Assembly (NCBI RefSeq): GCF_001601825.1
Contig: NZ_LUJK01000008.1
Span: 1-64,000, forward strand
Reading direction: 5' to 3'
DNA: 64,000 nucleotides
DNA from: Limnobacter sp. CACIAM 66H1
GTDB lineage: Bacteria > Pseudomonadota > Gammaproteobacteria > Burkholderiales > Burkholderiaceae_B
In this document: positions 9,815 through 19,342 of the stretch, piece by piece
Layout of the letters: the number at the start of each line of letters is the position of its first letter
How positions within the stretch are numbered: the first letter of the stretch is position 1
Made by a program: the position numbers and the translations under genes
The notes under the pieces: generated by a model
What the model was told of the DNA's origin: nothing
Databases searched by the model: none
What the model saw: the letters and a program-made list of their open reading frames with translations, nothing else

Positions 9815-11305
9815 TTACAGTGTGCCAATGCACAGGTACTTCATTTCCAGGAACTCTTCAATGCCCCACACCGAGCCCTCTCGTCCCAAACCTGATTGCT
9901 TCACGCCACCAAAAGGCCCCACTTCATTGGAGAAAACTCCCACATTGATGCCCACCATGCCATATTCAAGGGCGCGGCTGACTCGGAAGGTGCGTGCCGA
10001 GTTCTCGGTGTAGAAATAGGCGGCCAGGCCAAAAGGCGTGTTGTTGGCATAGTTGATGGCCTGTTCTTCAGTGTCGAACGGGAAAATGGCCGCCAGTGGG
10101 CCAAAGGTTTCCTCTGTTGCTACCAGCATTCGGTGGTCGGCATTGTCGATCAGGGTGGGCTGGAAAAAACGGCCACCTAGAGTGTGTGGTTTGCCGCCAT
10201 GCAGCAGTTTCGCACCCTTTTCGAGTGCGTCGTCCACATGTTTTTGCACTTTGGCAACAGCGTTGTCATCAATCATAGGGCCTATGCTGGCTTTGGTTTT
10301 CAGGCCGTCACCCACTTCCAGTTTGGCAATTCGGGCTTGCAGCTTGTCGGCAAAAGCCTGTTGCACACTGCGCTGCACGTAAATGCGGTTGGTGCACACG
10401 CAGGTTTGGCCCGCATTTCGGAATTTTGAGGCAATCAAGCCGTCGGCTGCTTTGTCGAGGTCGGCATCTTCAAACACGATGAACGGCGCATGGCCGCCCA
10501 ATTCCAGGCTCAGTTTCTTGATGGTTGGGGCGCATTGTTGCATCAGTATGCGGCCTACTTCCGTGCTGCCCGTGAAGGTCAGCTTGCGGACCACTTCGCT
10601 TTCGCAGAGCACTTTGCCAATATCGACGGATCGTTCAGCGTCGCCAGTGATGACGTTCAGCACACCGGCCGGAATACCTGCCTGTCGCGACAGTTCAGCT
10701 AGCGCCAATGCGCTAAGCGGGGTTTGTTCGGCGGGTTTGATCACCACTGTACAGCCAGCAGCCAAGGCGGGTGCCACCTTGCGGGTAATCATGGCGATCG
10801 GGAAATTCCATGGCGTAATGGCTGCACAAACGCCGATGCCCTGTTTCAATACCAGCAGTTCGCGACCCAATTGCGGCGACTCCAGCACGCTGCCTTCGAT
10901 GCGTTTGGCCTGCTCGGCAAACCATTCCACAAAGCTTGCGCCATAAATGACTTCGCCTTTGGCCTCGGCCAGTGGTTTGCCTTGTTCCAGGGTCATCAGA
11001 AATGCGAGGTCATCGGCGTTGTCAATGATGAGGTCAAACCACTTGCGCAGCATTTGCGCCCGGCTCTTGGCAGTGGTGTTGCGCCAGCTGTTCAACGCTT
11101 TTTCGGCACAAAGAATGGCGTCATGGGCCAATGCAACTGATGTGTTGCCAACGTGTGCAATGGTCTCGCCGGTGGAGGGGTTGTCTACTGGAAAATCAAC
11201 TTCACATTCATGAAAGCTGCCGTAAACAAACGGATTGGTTTTCAACAGGCTCGGATTCTTGAATTCAAATGTGTTGCTCATGGTTTCGTTTTGGGTACTG
11301 CTCAT
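9815..11305 (-). CDS. gabD: NAD(P)-dependent succinate-semialdehyde dehydrogenase
   Basis: This aldehyde dehydrogenase is most likely the GabD type that oxidises succinate semialdehyde to succinate. The 496 residues show the Rossmann and active-site motifs TPWNFPIAMITRK, FTGSTEVGR, the general base in LELGGHAPF and the catalytic cysteine in FRNAGQTCVCTNR. The paired cysteines in that motif and the PFGGVKQSGLGREGS stretch match GabD. No gabT or gabP is adjacent, so the physiological substrate is inferred. The start at 11305 has a purine-rich upstream (GAGAGAGACGG); a second ATG lies nine codons in. It is in the same direction as rsmE, 18 bp downstream. Confidence 0.88.
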   Translation of the reverse strand: MSSTQNETMSNTFEFKNPSLLKTNPFVYGSFHECEVDFPVDNPSTGETIAHVGNTSVALAHDAILCAEKALNSWRNTTAKSRAQMLRKWFDLIIDNADDLAFLMTLEQGKPLAEAKGEVIYGASFVEWFAEQAKRIEGSVLESPQLGRELLVLKQGIGVCAAITPWNFPIAMITRKVAPALAAGCTVVIKPAEQTPLSALALAELSRQAGIPAGVLNVITGDAERSVDIGKVLCESEVVRKLTFTGSTEVGRILMQQCAPTIKKLSLELGGHAPFIVFEDADLDKAADGLIASKFRNAGQTCVCTNRIYVQRSVQQAFADKLQARIAKLEVGDGLKTKASIGPMIDDNAVAKVQKHVDDALEKGAKLLHGGKPHTLGGRFFQPTLIDNADHRMLVATEETFGPLAAIFPFDTEEQAINYANNTPFGLAAYFYTENSARTFRVSRALEYGMVGINVGVFSNEVGPFGGVKQSGLGREGSVWGIEEFLEMKYLCIGTL

Positions 11306-11323
11306 GTCCGTCTCTCTCGTTGT

Positions 11324-12100
11324 TCAGTGTGCTTCAAGGTTTAGCAGGGCTGTCAACTGCGCCGTACAGGCCACTGCGAATGTTTCGGTTCGCAATACAC
11401 GTTGCGAAAAATTCAGTGGCAAGGCTCCCTTTTGAGTTGCCACATCGGTTTCTTCAGCGGACCAACCGCCCTCGGGGCCCACGCAAATGACCAAAGGTCC
11501 CCGGGATGCCGAATGTTGGGTCCAGTTTTTCAAACTCTGTTCGGCCTGGGGTGTGAACCAAAGCACATGCGCGTCGGGCCATGTGCATGTCACGTGTTCA
11601 AGCGCTGCGCCCAGGTGCCGGACCGGTTCAACCACAGGCAGTTGCGCGCGCTCGCTTTGCAAGCTTGCTGCCAACACAACCCTTTCCCAGTGAGTTTGCC
11701 GCTTGTTTGCCCGCTCGCCCTCCAGTTTAACCACGCTGCGATGAGCCTGAACCGGATGAAAGCCAGCCACGCCCAATTCTGTACATTTTTCAAGCACCCA
11801 ATCCATTTTGTCGCCCTCGGGCAGGGCCTGCAGCACATGCACGGGCCGGTTAAGCTCGGTGTTTTGCAATGCAACTTGGTTTTCAACCCGAATTTGTGCG
11901 AGTTTTTTCGAGGCATAGTGAATTGTGGCGTGGTATTCACATCCTTTGCCGTTCCAAATCCGTAACGCTTCACCTTCACGCAGGCGTAAAACCCTTGAGG
12001 CGTAGTGCATCAAGTCGTCCGACAGATCAAGCACTTGGCCCACGCTGTTGCAGTGTTCTAGCAGGAAGCGCGGTAAGCGCCTGCCTTTGTCGTGTTTCAT
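11324..12100 (-). CDS. rsmE: 16S rRNA (uracil-1498-N3)-methyltransferase RsmE
   Basis: RsmE methylates U1498 in the decoding region of 16S rRNA using S-adenosylmethionine. The 258-residue protein has a PUA-like N-terminal domain (RVLRLREGEALRIWNGKG) and a SPOUT knot with VGPEGGWSAEE and RVLRTETFAVAC, the conserved AdoMet-binding blocks. EKCTELGVAGFHPV is also typical. The gene diverges from tkt; the 116-bp region between them must hold both promoters. Confidence 0.94.
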   Translation of the reverse strand: MKHDKGRRLPRFLLEHCNSVGQVLDLSDDLMHYASRVLRLREGEALRIWNGKGCEYHATIHYASKKLAQIRVENQVALQNTELNRPVHVLQALPEGDKMDWVLEKCTELGVAGFHPVQAHRSVVKLEGERANKRQTHWERVVLAASLQSERAQLPVVEPVRHLGAALEHVTCTWPDAHVLWFTPQAEQSLKNWTQHSASRGPLVICVGPEGGWSAEETDVATQKGALPLNFSQRVLRTETFAVACTAQLTALLNLEAH

Positions 12101-12216
12101 GATTCCCTGTCTTTATTCAGTCGTTTGTCCGCAAGGGGGCGCTTTATTGGAATAGCTTTGATAAAATTCATGTTTTTCCAACTTTGCCACAGGCATAACC
12201 CTCAATCCCCATACCT

Positions 12217-14235
12217 ATGTCCTCTTCGTCAAAGAACATGGCCAACGCGATTCGCGCGCTCGCCATGGATGCAGTTCAAGCCGCCAAATCCGGGCACCCC
12301 GGCATGCCAATGGGCATGGCCGAAATAGCCGTGGCCTTGTGGGCCCGTCACCTCAAACACAATCCGCAAAATCCCCAATGGGCTGATCGCGACCGCTTTG
12401 TGTTGTCCAACGGCCACGGCTCCATGTTGATTTATGCGCTGCTGCACCTGACCGGCTACGACTTGCCGATTGAGGAACTGAAGAATTTCCGCCAGCTGCA
12501 TTCTAAAACACCGGGCCACCCGGAAGTGGACATTACGCCCGGAGTGGAGACCACAACTGGTCCATTGGGGCAGGGCATTGCGAATGCGGTGGGTTTGGCT
12601 TTGGCCGAAAAGCTGTTGGCCGCCGAGTTCAATGAAGCGGGTTTCCCGATTGTTGATCACAACACCTATGTGTTTTTGGGTGACGGTTGCCTGATGGAAG
12701 GTATTTCCCATGAGGCTTGTTCCCTGGCGGGCACTCTTGGTTTGTCCAAGCTGATCGTGATGTACGACGACAACGGCATTTCAATTGACGGTGAAGTAGA
12801 GCACTGGTTTGCCGATGACACGCCCAAGCGTTTTGAGGCCTACGGCTGGAATGTGATTCCGAGTGTCAACGGTCATGATGTGGACGCAGTAGATGCCGCA
12901 ATCGCGCAGGCCAAGCAAAATGCCGCGCTTGATAAGGGCCCAACCCTGATTTGCTGCAAAACCAATATTGGCGAGGGTTCACCGAACCTGGCTGGTACGG
13001 ACAAAGTACACGGCGCACCGTTGGGCGATGCTGAAATTGCCGCAACCCGTGCTGCGATTGGTTGGGAACATGCCCCTTTCGAGATTCCTGCCGAGGTGTA
13101 CAACGCGTGGGACGCACAGGTGGAAGGCGCTGCGCGCCAGTCAGCCTGGGACAAGCTGTTCGAGGCATATTCTGCCAAGTTTCCTGCCAAGGCTGCTGAG
13201 TTCAAGCGCCGCATGGCAGGCGAACTGCCCGCCCGGTTTGAACAAACTGCGGCCCGCTTGCTGGCTGAAGTGGCCGCCAAGGGTGAAACCATTGCCACCC
13301 GCAAGGCCAGCCAAAATGCGATCACGTTGCTGGCTGCTGAACTGCCAGAATTGTTGGGTGGATCTGCGGACCTCACAGGTTCAAACCTCACCAACTGGCC
13401 CAAGTGTGTGGCGGTTCGTCGCAACAAAGATGGCTTTACGGCCGGTAACCACATCAACTGGGGTGTGCGCGAGTTCGGCATGAGTGCTGCGCTCAACGGT
13501 GTGGCCCTGCATGGTGGCTACATTCCCTTTGGCGCTACTTTCCTGACTTTTTCTGATTACAGCCGCAATGCCCTGCGCATGGCTGCGCTCATGAAGAAGC
13601 GCAATATTTTTGTGTTCACGCACGATTCAATCGGCCTGGGTGAAGACGGCCCCACTCACCAGCCTGTTGAGCATGCCGCCACCCTGCGCTTGCTACCCAA
13701 TATGGACGTGTGGCGCCCTGCTGATTCAGTGGAATCGATGGCTGCCTGGAACAGCGCGGTGATGCGTAAAGACGGTCCGAGCAGCTTGTTGTTCAGCCGT
13801 CAAAACCTGCCTTTCCTGGCACGCGCTGAACCCGTTTTGAACTCAATTGCCAAAGGTGGCTACGTGTTGTCCGATGTCGCCAATGCCAAGGTCACCTTGA
13901 TTGCCACGGGCTCCGAGATTGAAATTGCCATGAACACGCAGAAGGCTTTGGCCGAAAAAGGTGTGGCAGCGCGTGTGGTGTCCATGCCCTCAACCAGCGT
14001 GTTCGATCGCCAAACCGCAGCGTACAGGGCTGAGGTATTGGGCACGGCGCCGATTGCCGTGATTGAAGCTGGCATGACCGATGGCTGGTACAAGTACATT
14101 GCACAGGCTGGTGTGAAAGGCACCGTGCTGGGCATGAGCACCTTTGGTGAATCTGCACCTGCTGGCGCTCTGTTCAAGCACTTTGGGCTAACCACCGAGA
14201 AGTTTACGGAGGCCGCTTTGGCTTTGGCTCAATAA
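12217..14235 (+). CDS. tkt: Transketolase
   Basis: Transketolase moves two-carbon units between sugar phosphates in the pentose phosphate pathway, using thiamine diphosphate and a divalent metal. The 672 residues match the family. Visible motifs are [12 protein letters not shown] near the N-terminus, [12 protein letters not shown], the ThDP-binding [13 protein letters not shown], and in the pyrimidine domain [18 protein letters not shown]. The ATG at 12217 has no clear Shine-Dalgarno sequence. It opens the carbon-metabolism block and is followed by gap 53 bp later. Confidence 0.97.
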   Translation: MSSSSKNMANAIRALAMDAVQAAKSGHPGMPMGMAEIAVALWARHLKHNPQNPQWADRDRFVLSNGHGSMLIYALLHLTGYDLPIEELKNFRQLHSKTPGHPEVDITPGVETTTGPLGQGIANAVGLALAEKLLAAEFNEAGFPIVDHNTYVFLGDGCLMEGISHEACSLAGTLGLSKLIVMYDDNGISIDGEVEHWFADDTPKRFEAYGWNVIPSVNGHDVDAVDAAIAQAKQNAALDKGPTLICCKTNIGEGSPNLAGTDKVHGAPLGDAEIAATRAAIGWEHAPFEIPAEVYNAWDAQVEGAARQSAWDKLFEAYSAKFPAKAAEFKRRMAGELPARFEQTAARLLAEVAAKGETIATRKASQNAITLLAAELPELLGGSADLTGSNLTNWPKCVAVRRNKDGFTAGNHINWGVREFGMSAALNGVALHGGYIPFGATFLTFSDYSRNALRMAALMKKRNIFVFTHDSIGLGEDGPTHQPVEHAATLRLLPNMDVWRPADSVESMAAWNSAVMRKDGPSSLLFSRQNLPFLARAEPVLNSIAKGGYVLSDVANAKVTLIATGSEIEIAMNTQKALAEKGVAARVVSMPSTSVFDRQTAAYRAEVLGTAPIAVIEAGMTDGWYKYIAQAGVKGTVLGMSTFGESAPAGALFKHFGLTTEKFTEAALALAQ

Positions 14236-14288
14236 CAGGCATTGGCTTAAGAAACCGAATATTTGATTTACTTTCAAGGAGATTTGTC

Positions 14289-15299
14289 ATGACCATTCGC
14301 GTAGCGATCAACGGCTATGGCCGCATCGGCCGAAACGTATTGCGTGCCCACTATGAAGGTGGCAAAAAACACGACATTCAAATCGTGGCGATCAATGATT
14401 TGGGCGATCCCAAAACCAACGCTCACCTGACCCAGTACGACACTGCGCACGGCCGTTTCCCCGGCACAGTGACTGTCGATGGCGATTACATGGTTGTCAA
14501 TGGCGACAAAATCAAGGTTCTGGCCAACCGCAACCCGGCTGAACTGCCATGGGGCGAGTTGGGTGTGGATGTGGTGATGGAATGTACAGGCTTTTTCACC
14601 TCCAAGGAAAAGGCATCTGCCCACCTGAAAGGCGGTGCCAAGAAAGTGATTATCTCCGCCCCCGGCGGTAAAGACGTGGATGCCACAGTTGTATTTGGTG
14701 TGAACCACAGCGTACTGAAAAGCACTGACACAGTGATCTCTAACGCGTCTTGTACCACCAACTGCCTGGCCCCGCTGGTCAAGCCCTTGAATGATGCGAT
14801 TGGTCTGGAAACCGGCCTGATGACTACCATTCATGCTTACACCAACGATCAGGTGTTGACCGACGTGTACCACGAAGACCTGCGTCGCGCACGTTCAGCC
14901 ACCATGAGCATGATCCCCACCAAAACCGGTGCGGCTGCTGCCGTTGGTTTGGTATTGCCCGAACTGAATGGCAAGCTGGACGGTTATGCGGTTCGCGTAC
15001 CCACCATCAATGTGTCCATGGTTGACTTGTCCTTTATCGCCAAGCGCGACACCACAGTTGAAGAAGTGAACAGCATTCTGAAAGCGGCAGCCGAAGGTCC
15101 CTTGAAGGGTGTGCTGGAGTACAACGAAGCACCTTTGGTGTCGATCGACTTCAATCACAACCCCGCTTCCAGCGCATTCGACGCCACCTTGACCAAAGTC
15201 AGTGGCAAGTTGGTGAAGGTATCAAGCTGGTACGACAACGAGTGGGGTTTCTCCAATCGCATGCTGGACACCACAGTTGCACTGATGAACGCCAAGTAA
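14289..15299 (+). CDS. gap: Glyceraldehyde-3-phosphate dehydrogenase, type I
   Basis: GAPDH interconverts glyceraldehyde 3-phosphate and 1,3-bisphosphoglycerate with NAD. The protein is 336 residues. The N-terminal Rossmann motif is [13 protein letters not shown], the catalytic cysteine is C155 in [12 protein letters not shown], and the C-terminal [13 protein letters not shown] block is intact. A good ribosome site (AAGGAG) lies about eight bases before the ATG. A strong rho-independent terminator follows 27 bp after the stop codon, which separates tkt-gap from the protease gene downstream. Confidence 0.98.
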   Translation: MTIRVAINGYGRIGRNVLRAHYEGGKKHDIQIVAINDLGDPKTNAHLTQYDTAHGRFPGTVTVDGDYMVVNGDKIKVLANRNPAELPWGELGVDVVMECTGFFTSKEKASAHLKGGAKKVIISAPGGKDVDATVVFGVNHSVLKSTDTVISNASCTTNCLAPLVKPLNDAIGLETGLMTTIHAYTNDQVLTDVYHEDLRRARSATMSMIPTKTGAAAAVGLVLPELNGKLDGYAVRVPTINVSMVDLSFIAKRDTTVEEVNSILKAAAEGPLKGVLEYNEAPLVSIDFNHNPASSAFDATLTKVSGKLVKVSSWYDNEWGFSNRMLDTTVALMNAK

Positions 15300-15320
15300 T
15301 GCAAATGCGCGTTTTGAATG

Positions 15321-15352
15321 AAAAAGCCGGGCCTTGAGCCCGGTTTTTTTTC
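15321..15352 (+). terminator. Rho-independent terminator after gap
   Basis: A six-base-pair GC stem (CCGGGC at 15327-15332, GCCCGG at 15338-15343) with a five-base loop is followed by eight T at 15344-15351. It lies 27 bp after the gap stop codon. The upstream A run could also let it work in reverse, but no minus-strand gene ends here. Confidence 0.9.
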
Positions 15353-15562
15353 GTCTCCGGATTTGCCCAAAAACCACCCCCTTTTGCGGTAACCCCTACC
15401 CCATTTGACCATGTTCCAAGCCTTATTTCACGCCGTTATCAAGACATTCGTCGGGTCTTGACGAGGTGACTGAGAAGTAGACTCCGTTCTGCTTTCTTTT
15501 CAATAAATTGATTGGACACCTCGCTGGGTAACCTGAACCCATTGTGATAAGCGAGTAATGCC

Positions 15563-17563
15563 ATGTTGACCTTCCGTCCCAAAAAGCAAAAACTGACGCC
15601 CCTGCGTGTGCTGGTCACCGGCGTTTTGCTAATGCTCTGGATTCTCTTGGTGACACCTGCCCATGCGCAAAGTGGTGGTGCTCAATTCATCATCAAATTA
15701 AGGAATTCGGTTGAGTTAAGTAGCGCGCCGTCTTTGCGTCGTCTGGAGAAAGAGGGTGAGTTCCTGGCCGATGTCATGACCCGCAACAATGTGGATGCAA
15801 GCTGGTTGCGTGCTGGATCGGTGGGTACTCATGTGATGCGCTGGGGCAGTGGCGTGCGTGCGAGTGATCAGCAGTCCATGCTGAATCGATTGTCTAGCGA
15901 TCCTGAGGTGGAGTTTGCAATCGAAGACCGCCCAATGCGCGCTTTTGCCACACCGAATGATCCCAGTTTCCTGAATCAATGGGCTTTGCGCTCGACATTG
16001 AACACGGCTGGTGCGAAGTTTGATCGGGCTTGGGATGTAGTGCGTGGCAGTGCTGATGTGATCATCGCTGTGCTCGACACAGGTGTGGTTTTCGAAACCC
16101 CTGATTTGATGGGCCGATTGCTCAGCGGTTACGATTTTGTATCTGATGTGCCCACAGCCAATGATGGCAATGGTCGCGATGCCAATGCAGCAGATCCTGG
16201 CAACTGGATCAGTAACTCAGATGCACAAACTTCAACTTTTTCTGGATGCAGCGTCAAGAATTCAAGCTGGCACGGCACTTTTGTGGCGGGGCAAATTGCG
16301 GCCAATACACACAGTGATTCCGATGTTGCTGGTGCGGACTGGAATGTGAAAGTTCTGCCTGTTCGCGTACTTGGCAAATGTGGAGGTTTGTTGTCAGATG
16401 TGCTGGACGCCATGTTGTGGTCAGCGGGTCTGGACGTGCCGGGTGTTCCACGCAATCCCAACCCCGCCGATGTGATCAACCTGAGTTTGGGCAGCCCGAC
16501 TAGCTGTAGCTCCTTTGAGCAAACTGTGGTGGATAGAGTCAATGCAGCAGGCACTCTGGTTGTTGCTGCAGCTGGAAACAGCGGAGGTTCGGTCGACTCG
16601 CCAGCCAATTGCAACAATGTTCTTTCAGTGGGGGCTTTGGACCGCGATGGCAGCCGTGCCAGTTACAGCGCAATCGGCAGTGCAGTCAGCCTGATGGCAC
16701 CGGGCGGTTTCAGCAACGGCCTGGTGGGCTTGGGTAATTCAGGCGCCACCACACCGGCGTCGGCCAGTTTGGTGAGCAAAACCGGTACGTCCTTCGCTGC
16801 GCCTTTGGTGGCAGCCACGGCTGGGTTGATGCGCGCCATTAATCCATCACTGACGCCAGCCCAACTGCGAAGCCAAATTCTTGCAAGTACCTCAAATTTT
16901 TTAACGCCCAGAAGCAGCACTTGTACAGCCAACCAGGGTTCAGGCAGTTGCAATTGCACCACGGCAGTGTGTGGCGCGGGCATGCTCGATGCTTTTGCGG
17001 CCGTGTCTGCGGCGAAAGGCACGCGTCCTGTGGCCAATGCTTCTGTATCCGCCAATGGCTTGGGCACGAGCGGATATCAGGAGAGTGCCACCGGCTTGCA
17101 TCCTGTTCGTTTGCGTGGCTCGTCCAGTGGCGTTGCAGCAGGGCGCAGCATTGCCTCTTACGCTTGGACGCAGGTGTCGGGTGAACAGTTGATGACAGGC
17201 ACACAAACCACTGCCGATGTTGACCTGCCGGCGCCGACTTCAAGCTCCGACTTGGTGTTTCAACTCACCGTGACCGACTCGGTTGGCGAAGCGCACAGCA
17301 GCTTCACAGCCTTGCGTGTGGTGGCCAACGGGGACGATGGCAGTTCACCCTCATCGGTGGCCAGTGCCAGTTCAGGTGGCACCACCACACCCACCACCGA
17401 CAATGGTTCGGGCTCCGGTTCGACTGTTTCTGCTGGTGGCGGCAGTGGTGGAGGCGGTGGCGGTGGCACCACCACATTGCCCGGTTTGCTGTTGCTTACT
17501 CTGCTGATTGGGTTTTTCAGGAAGGTGGGTTCTGACCAAGCCACCATGACCGCAAAATCATAG
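15563..17563 (+). CDS. Secreted S8 (subtilisin-like) serine protease with GlyGly-CTERM sorting tail
   Basis: A predicted exported endopeptidase of 666 residues. Residues 1-35 form a Sec signal peptide ending in PAHA. A propeptide-like inhibitor segment follows (to about 130). The subtilase catalytic triad is complete: D172 (AVLDTGV), H237 (SWHGTFVAG) and S410 (GTSFAAPLVAA); the oxyanion Asn is in AAAGNSGG. About residues 500-590 form a PKD/REJ-like beta domain (SYAWTQVSGE, LTVTDSVGEAHS). The C-terminus is a glycine run (about 625-635), a short hydrophobic segment (LPGLLLLTLLIGFF, 639-652), then RK and a 12-residue tail. This is the GlyGly-CTERM architecture processed by rhombosortase, whose gene lies tail-to-tail with it. 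The 3' ends overlap by 47 bp. Confidence 0.93.
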   Translation: MLTFRPKKQKLTPLRVLVTGVLLMLWILLVTPAHAQSGGAQFIIKLRNSVELSSAPSLRRLEKEGEFLADVMTRNNVDASWLRAGSVGTHVMRWGSGVRASDQQSMLNRLSSDPEVEFAIEDRPMRAFATPNDPSFLNQWALRSTLNTAGAKFDRAWDVVRGSADVIIAVLDTGVVFETPDLMGRLLSGYDFVSDVPTANDGNGRDANAADPGNWISNSDAQTSTFSGCSVKNSSWHGTFVAGQIAANTHSDSDVAGADWNVKVLPVRVLGKCGGLLSDVLDAMLWSAGLDVPGVPRNPNPADVINLSLGSPTSCSSFEQTVVDRVNAAGTLVVAAAGNSGGSVDSPANCNNVLSVGALDRDGSRASYSAIGSAVSLMAPGGFSNGLVGLGNSGATTPASASLVSKTGTSFAAPLVAATAGLMRAINPSLTPAQLRSQILASTSNFLTPRSSTCTANQGSGSCNCTTAVCGAGMLDAFAAVSAAKGTRPVANASVSANGLGTSGYQESATGLHPVRLRGSSSGVAAGRSIASYAWTQVSGEQLMTGTQTTADVDLPAPTSSSDLVFQLTVTDSVGEAHSSFTALRVVANGDDGSSPSSVASASSGGTTTPTTDNGSGSGSTVSAGGGSGGGGGGGTTTLPGLLLLTLLIGFFRKVGSDQATMTAKS

Positions 17564-18134
17564 ATAGTCCAAATACAAGGCCACCCAAGGCACCACCCCT
17601 GTGTGCCTCAAATGCAATCGGGCCACCCACCAAAGCATCGGTGGTGTGGCCTGAATTCCATTCAAGTATCAGCTTTGCAATCAGCCCCGCAGCGAGGACC
17701 CACAAAGGCCAGCACAGAGCAGGTTTGCTTGGGGTTCTGTGCAGCGCAAGTAGCAGGCAGGCCACGAACTGAAAATGCAGGGCGCCGCTTAATCCGCAAT
17801 ACCACTGAACAGGCTCAATCCAGCTTAAATACAACGCAATCCAAGACAATGACAGCAGTTGTATCCAAAGCCATTCGCTTTGGCTTCGCTGGTTCGAGAA
17901 TCCCCAAGCCACAATTGCCAAGCCTGTCAGGTTCAGGCCCAGGTGAACCCACCCCAGGTGGGTAAACTGCGCTACAAGAATGTAAATGAAGAATGAGTCA
18001 ATTAAATCAAGCCCTTGTCTTGAAAAGTCAGGTGCAAAAACTTGGCCGACAATTGCCAATATTCCAATCACAAAGGAGTAGACCACCCCGAGGAAAAGTG
18101 GGCTGGGGGCGTTATAATTCCGGATTGTTTCCAA
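17517..18134 (-). CDS. rrtA: Rhombosortase-type rhomboid intramembrane protease
   Basis: An inner-membrane serine protease of the rhomboid superfamily. Using the TTG at 18134 (preceded by AAGGA at a six-base spacing) it has 205 residues and about six hydrophobic segments. The first conserved block is FTHLGWVHLGLNLTG (rhomboid H..W.HL..N). The nucleophile is the serine of YCGLSGALH (S116) and the base is the histidine of FEAHRGGALGG (H178). The GLSG-ALH form is typical of rhombosortase rather than GlpG. The adjacent protease with a GlyGly-CTERM tail is the expected substrate. An in-frame TTG at 18161 would touch the pgk start, and GTG codons at 18086 and 18071 are alternatives, so the start is uncertain. 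Confidence 0.87.
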   Translation of the reverse strand: METIRNYNAPSPLFLGVVYSFVIGILAIVGQVFAPDFSRQGLDLIDSFFIYILVAQFTHLGWVHLGLNLTGLAIVAWGFSNQRSQSEWLWIQLLSLSWIALYLSWIEPVQWYCGLSGALHFQFVACLLLALHRTPSKPALCWPLWVLAAGLIAKLILEWNSGHTTDALVGGPIAFEAHRGGALGGLVFGLSMILRSWWLGQNPPS

Positions 18135-18160
18135 TAACCTTCCTTGAGAGTTGAAAAGCA

Positions 18161-19342
18161 ATGTTGCGTTTCCTGCGCCTGACTGACCAAAACGTATCCA
18201 ACAAACGTGTGTTGATCCGCGTCGATTTTAACGTGCCAGTGGATGCAAATGGCAACATCACGGAAGACACCCGCATTCGTGCCTCTTTGCCGGGTATCGA
18301 ATATTGTTTGAACAACAATGCAGCCTTGTTGTTGACCAGCCACTTTGGCCGCCCCACTGAAGGGGAGTACGACGAAAAATTGAGCTTGGCACCCGTGGCA
18401 GCGCGTTTGGGCGAATTGTTGGGTCGCCCTGTGCGCTTGGTGAAAGACTGGGTGAATGGTGTGGATGTGAAAGCCGGTGAAGTGTTGCTGCTGGAAAATT
18501 GCCGATTCAACAAAGGGGAGAAAAAGAACAACCCGGAATTGGCACAAAAGATCGCCGCACTTTGCGACATCTATGTGAATGACGCTTTCGGCACCGCCCA
18601 CCGCGCAGAGGCCACCACTCATGGCGCGGCACAATATGCGCCAGTGGCGTGTGCTGGCCCTTTGCTGGCTGCTGAACTTGATGCCTTGGGTGCAGCGCTT
18701 TCCGCTCCCAAACGCCCAATGGTGGCGATTGTGGCGGGCTCTAAAGTGTCGACCAAACTGACAATCCTGAATAGTCTGGCCGATAAAGTGGACCAGTTGA
18801 TTGTGGGTGGTGGTATCGCCAATACATTCATGGCTGCTCTGGGCTTGCCAATCGGCAAGTCGCTTGCCGAGCACGATTTGGTGGGCGAGGCCAAGACCAT
18901 CATCGACAACATGAAGGCACGCGGTGCTGCCGTGCCAATTCCCAGTGACGTAGTGGTAGGCAAAGAATTTTCTCCAACTGCTTATGCCACCAGCAAGAAA
19001 GTGGCTGACGTCGCTGCAGATGACATGATTTTCGACATCGGCCCCAACACAGCCGAAGAACTCGCTGCGATTCTGGACAAAGCTGGCACCATTGTATGGA
19101 ACGGTCCAGTGGGGGTGTTCGAATTCGACCAATTTGGCAAGGGCACTGAGCGCCTGGCCATGGCCATTGCGAATTCCAATGCATTTTCAATTGCGGGAGG
19201 TGGCGACACCTTGGCGGCTATTTCCAAATACAACATTGGTGATCAGGTCAGCTATATTTCCACCGGTGGCGGTGCGTTCCTTGAATTTTTGGAGGGTAAA
19301 ACCCTGCCGGCCGTAGAAATTCTTCAACAGAGAGCGGCCTGA
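18161..19342 (+). CDS. pgk: Phosphoglycerate kinase
   Basis: Pgk makes ATP from 1,3-bisphosphoglycerate in glycolysis and runs in reverse in gluconeogenesis. The 393 residues match bacterial enzymes. Motifs are [32 protein letters not shown], the nucleotide-binding [12 protein letters not shown], and GGGDTLAAI near the C-terminus. Its TGA overlaps the pyk ATG by one base (TGATG). Its promoter must lie in or just upstream of the 5' end of the divergent rhombosortase gene. Confidence 0.97.
   Translation: MLRFLRLTDQNVSNKRVLIRVDFNVPVDANGNITEDTRIRASLPGIEYCLNNNAALLLTSHFGRPTEGEYDEKLSLAPVAARLGELLGRPVRLVKDWVNGVDVKAGEVLLLENCRFNKGEKKNNPELAQKIAALCDIYVNDAFGTAHRAEATTHGAAQYAPVACAGPLLAAELDALGAALSAPKRPMVAIVAGSKVSTKLTILNSLADKVDQLIVGGGIANTFMAALGLPIGKSLAEHDLVGEAKTIIDNMKARGAAVPIPSDVVVGKEFSPTAYATSKKVADVAADDMIFDIGPNTAEELAAILDKAGTIVWNGPVGVFEFDQFGKGTERLAMAIANSNAFSIAGGGDTLAAISKYNIGDQVSYISTGGGAFLEFLEGKTLPAVEILQQRAA

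Noticed and set aside
18068-19132. A 354-codon minus-strand frame
   Set aside because: Antisense to pgk and without recognisable motifs; high His and Cys content is typical of reversed coding sequence.
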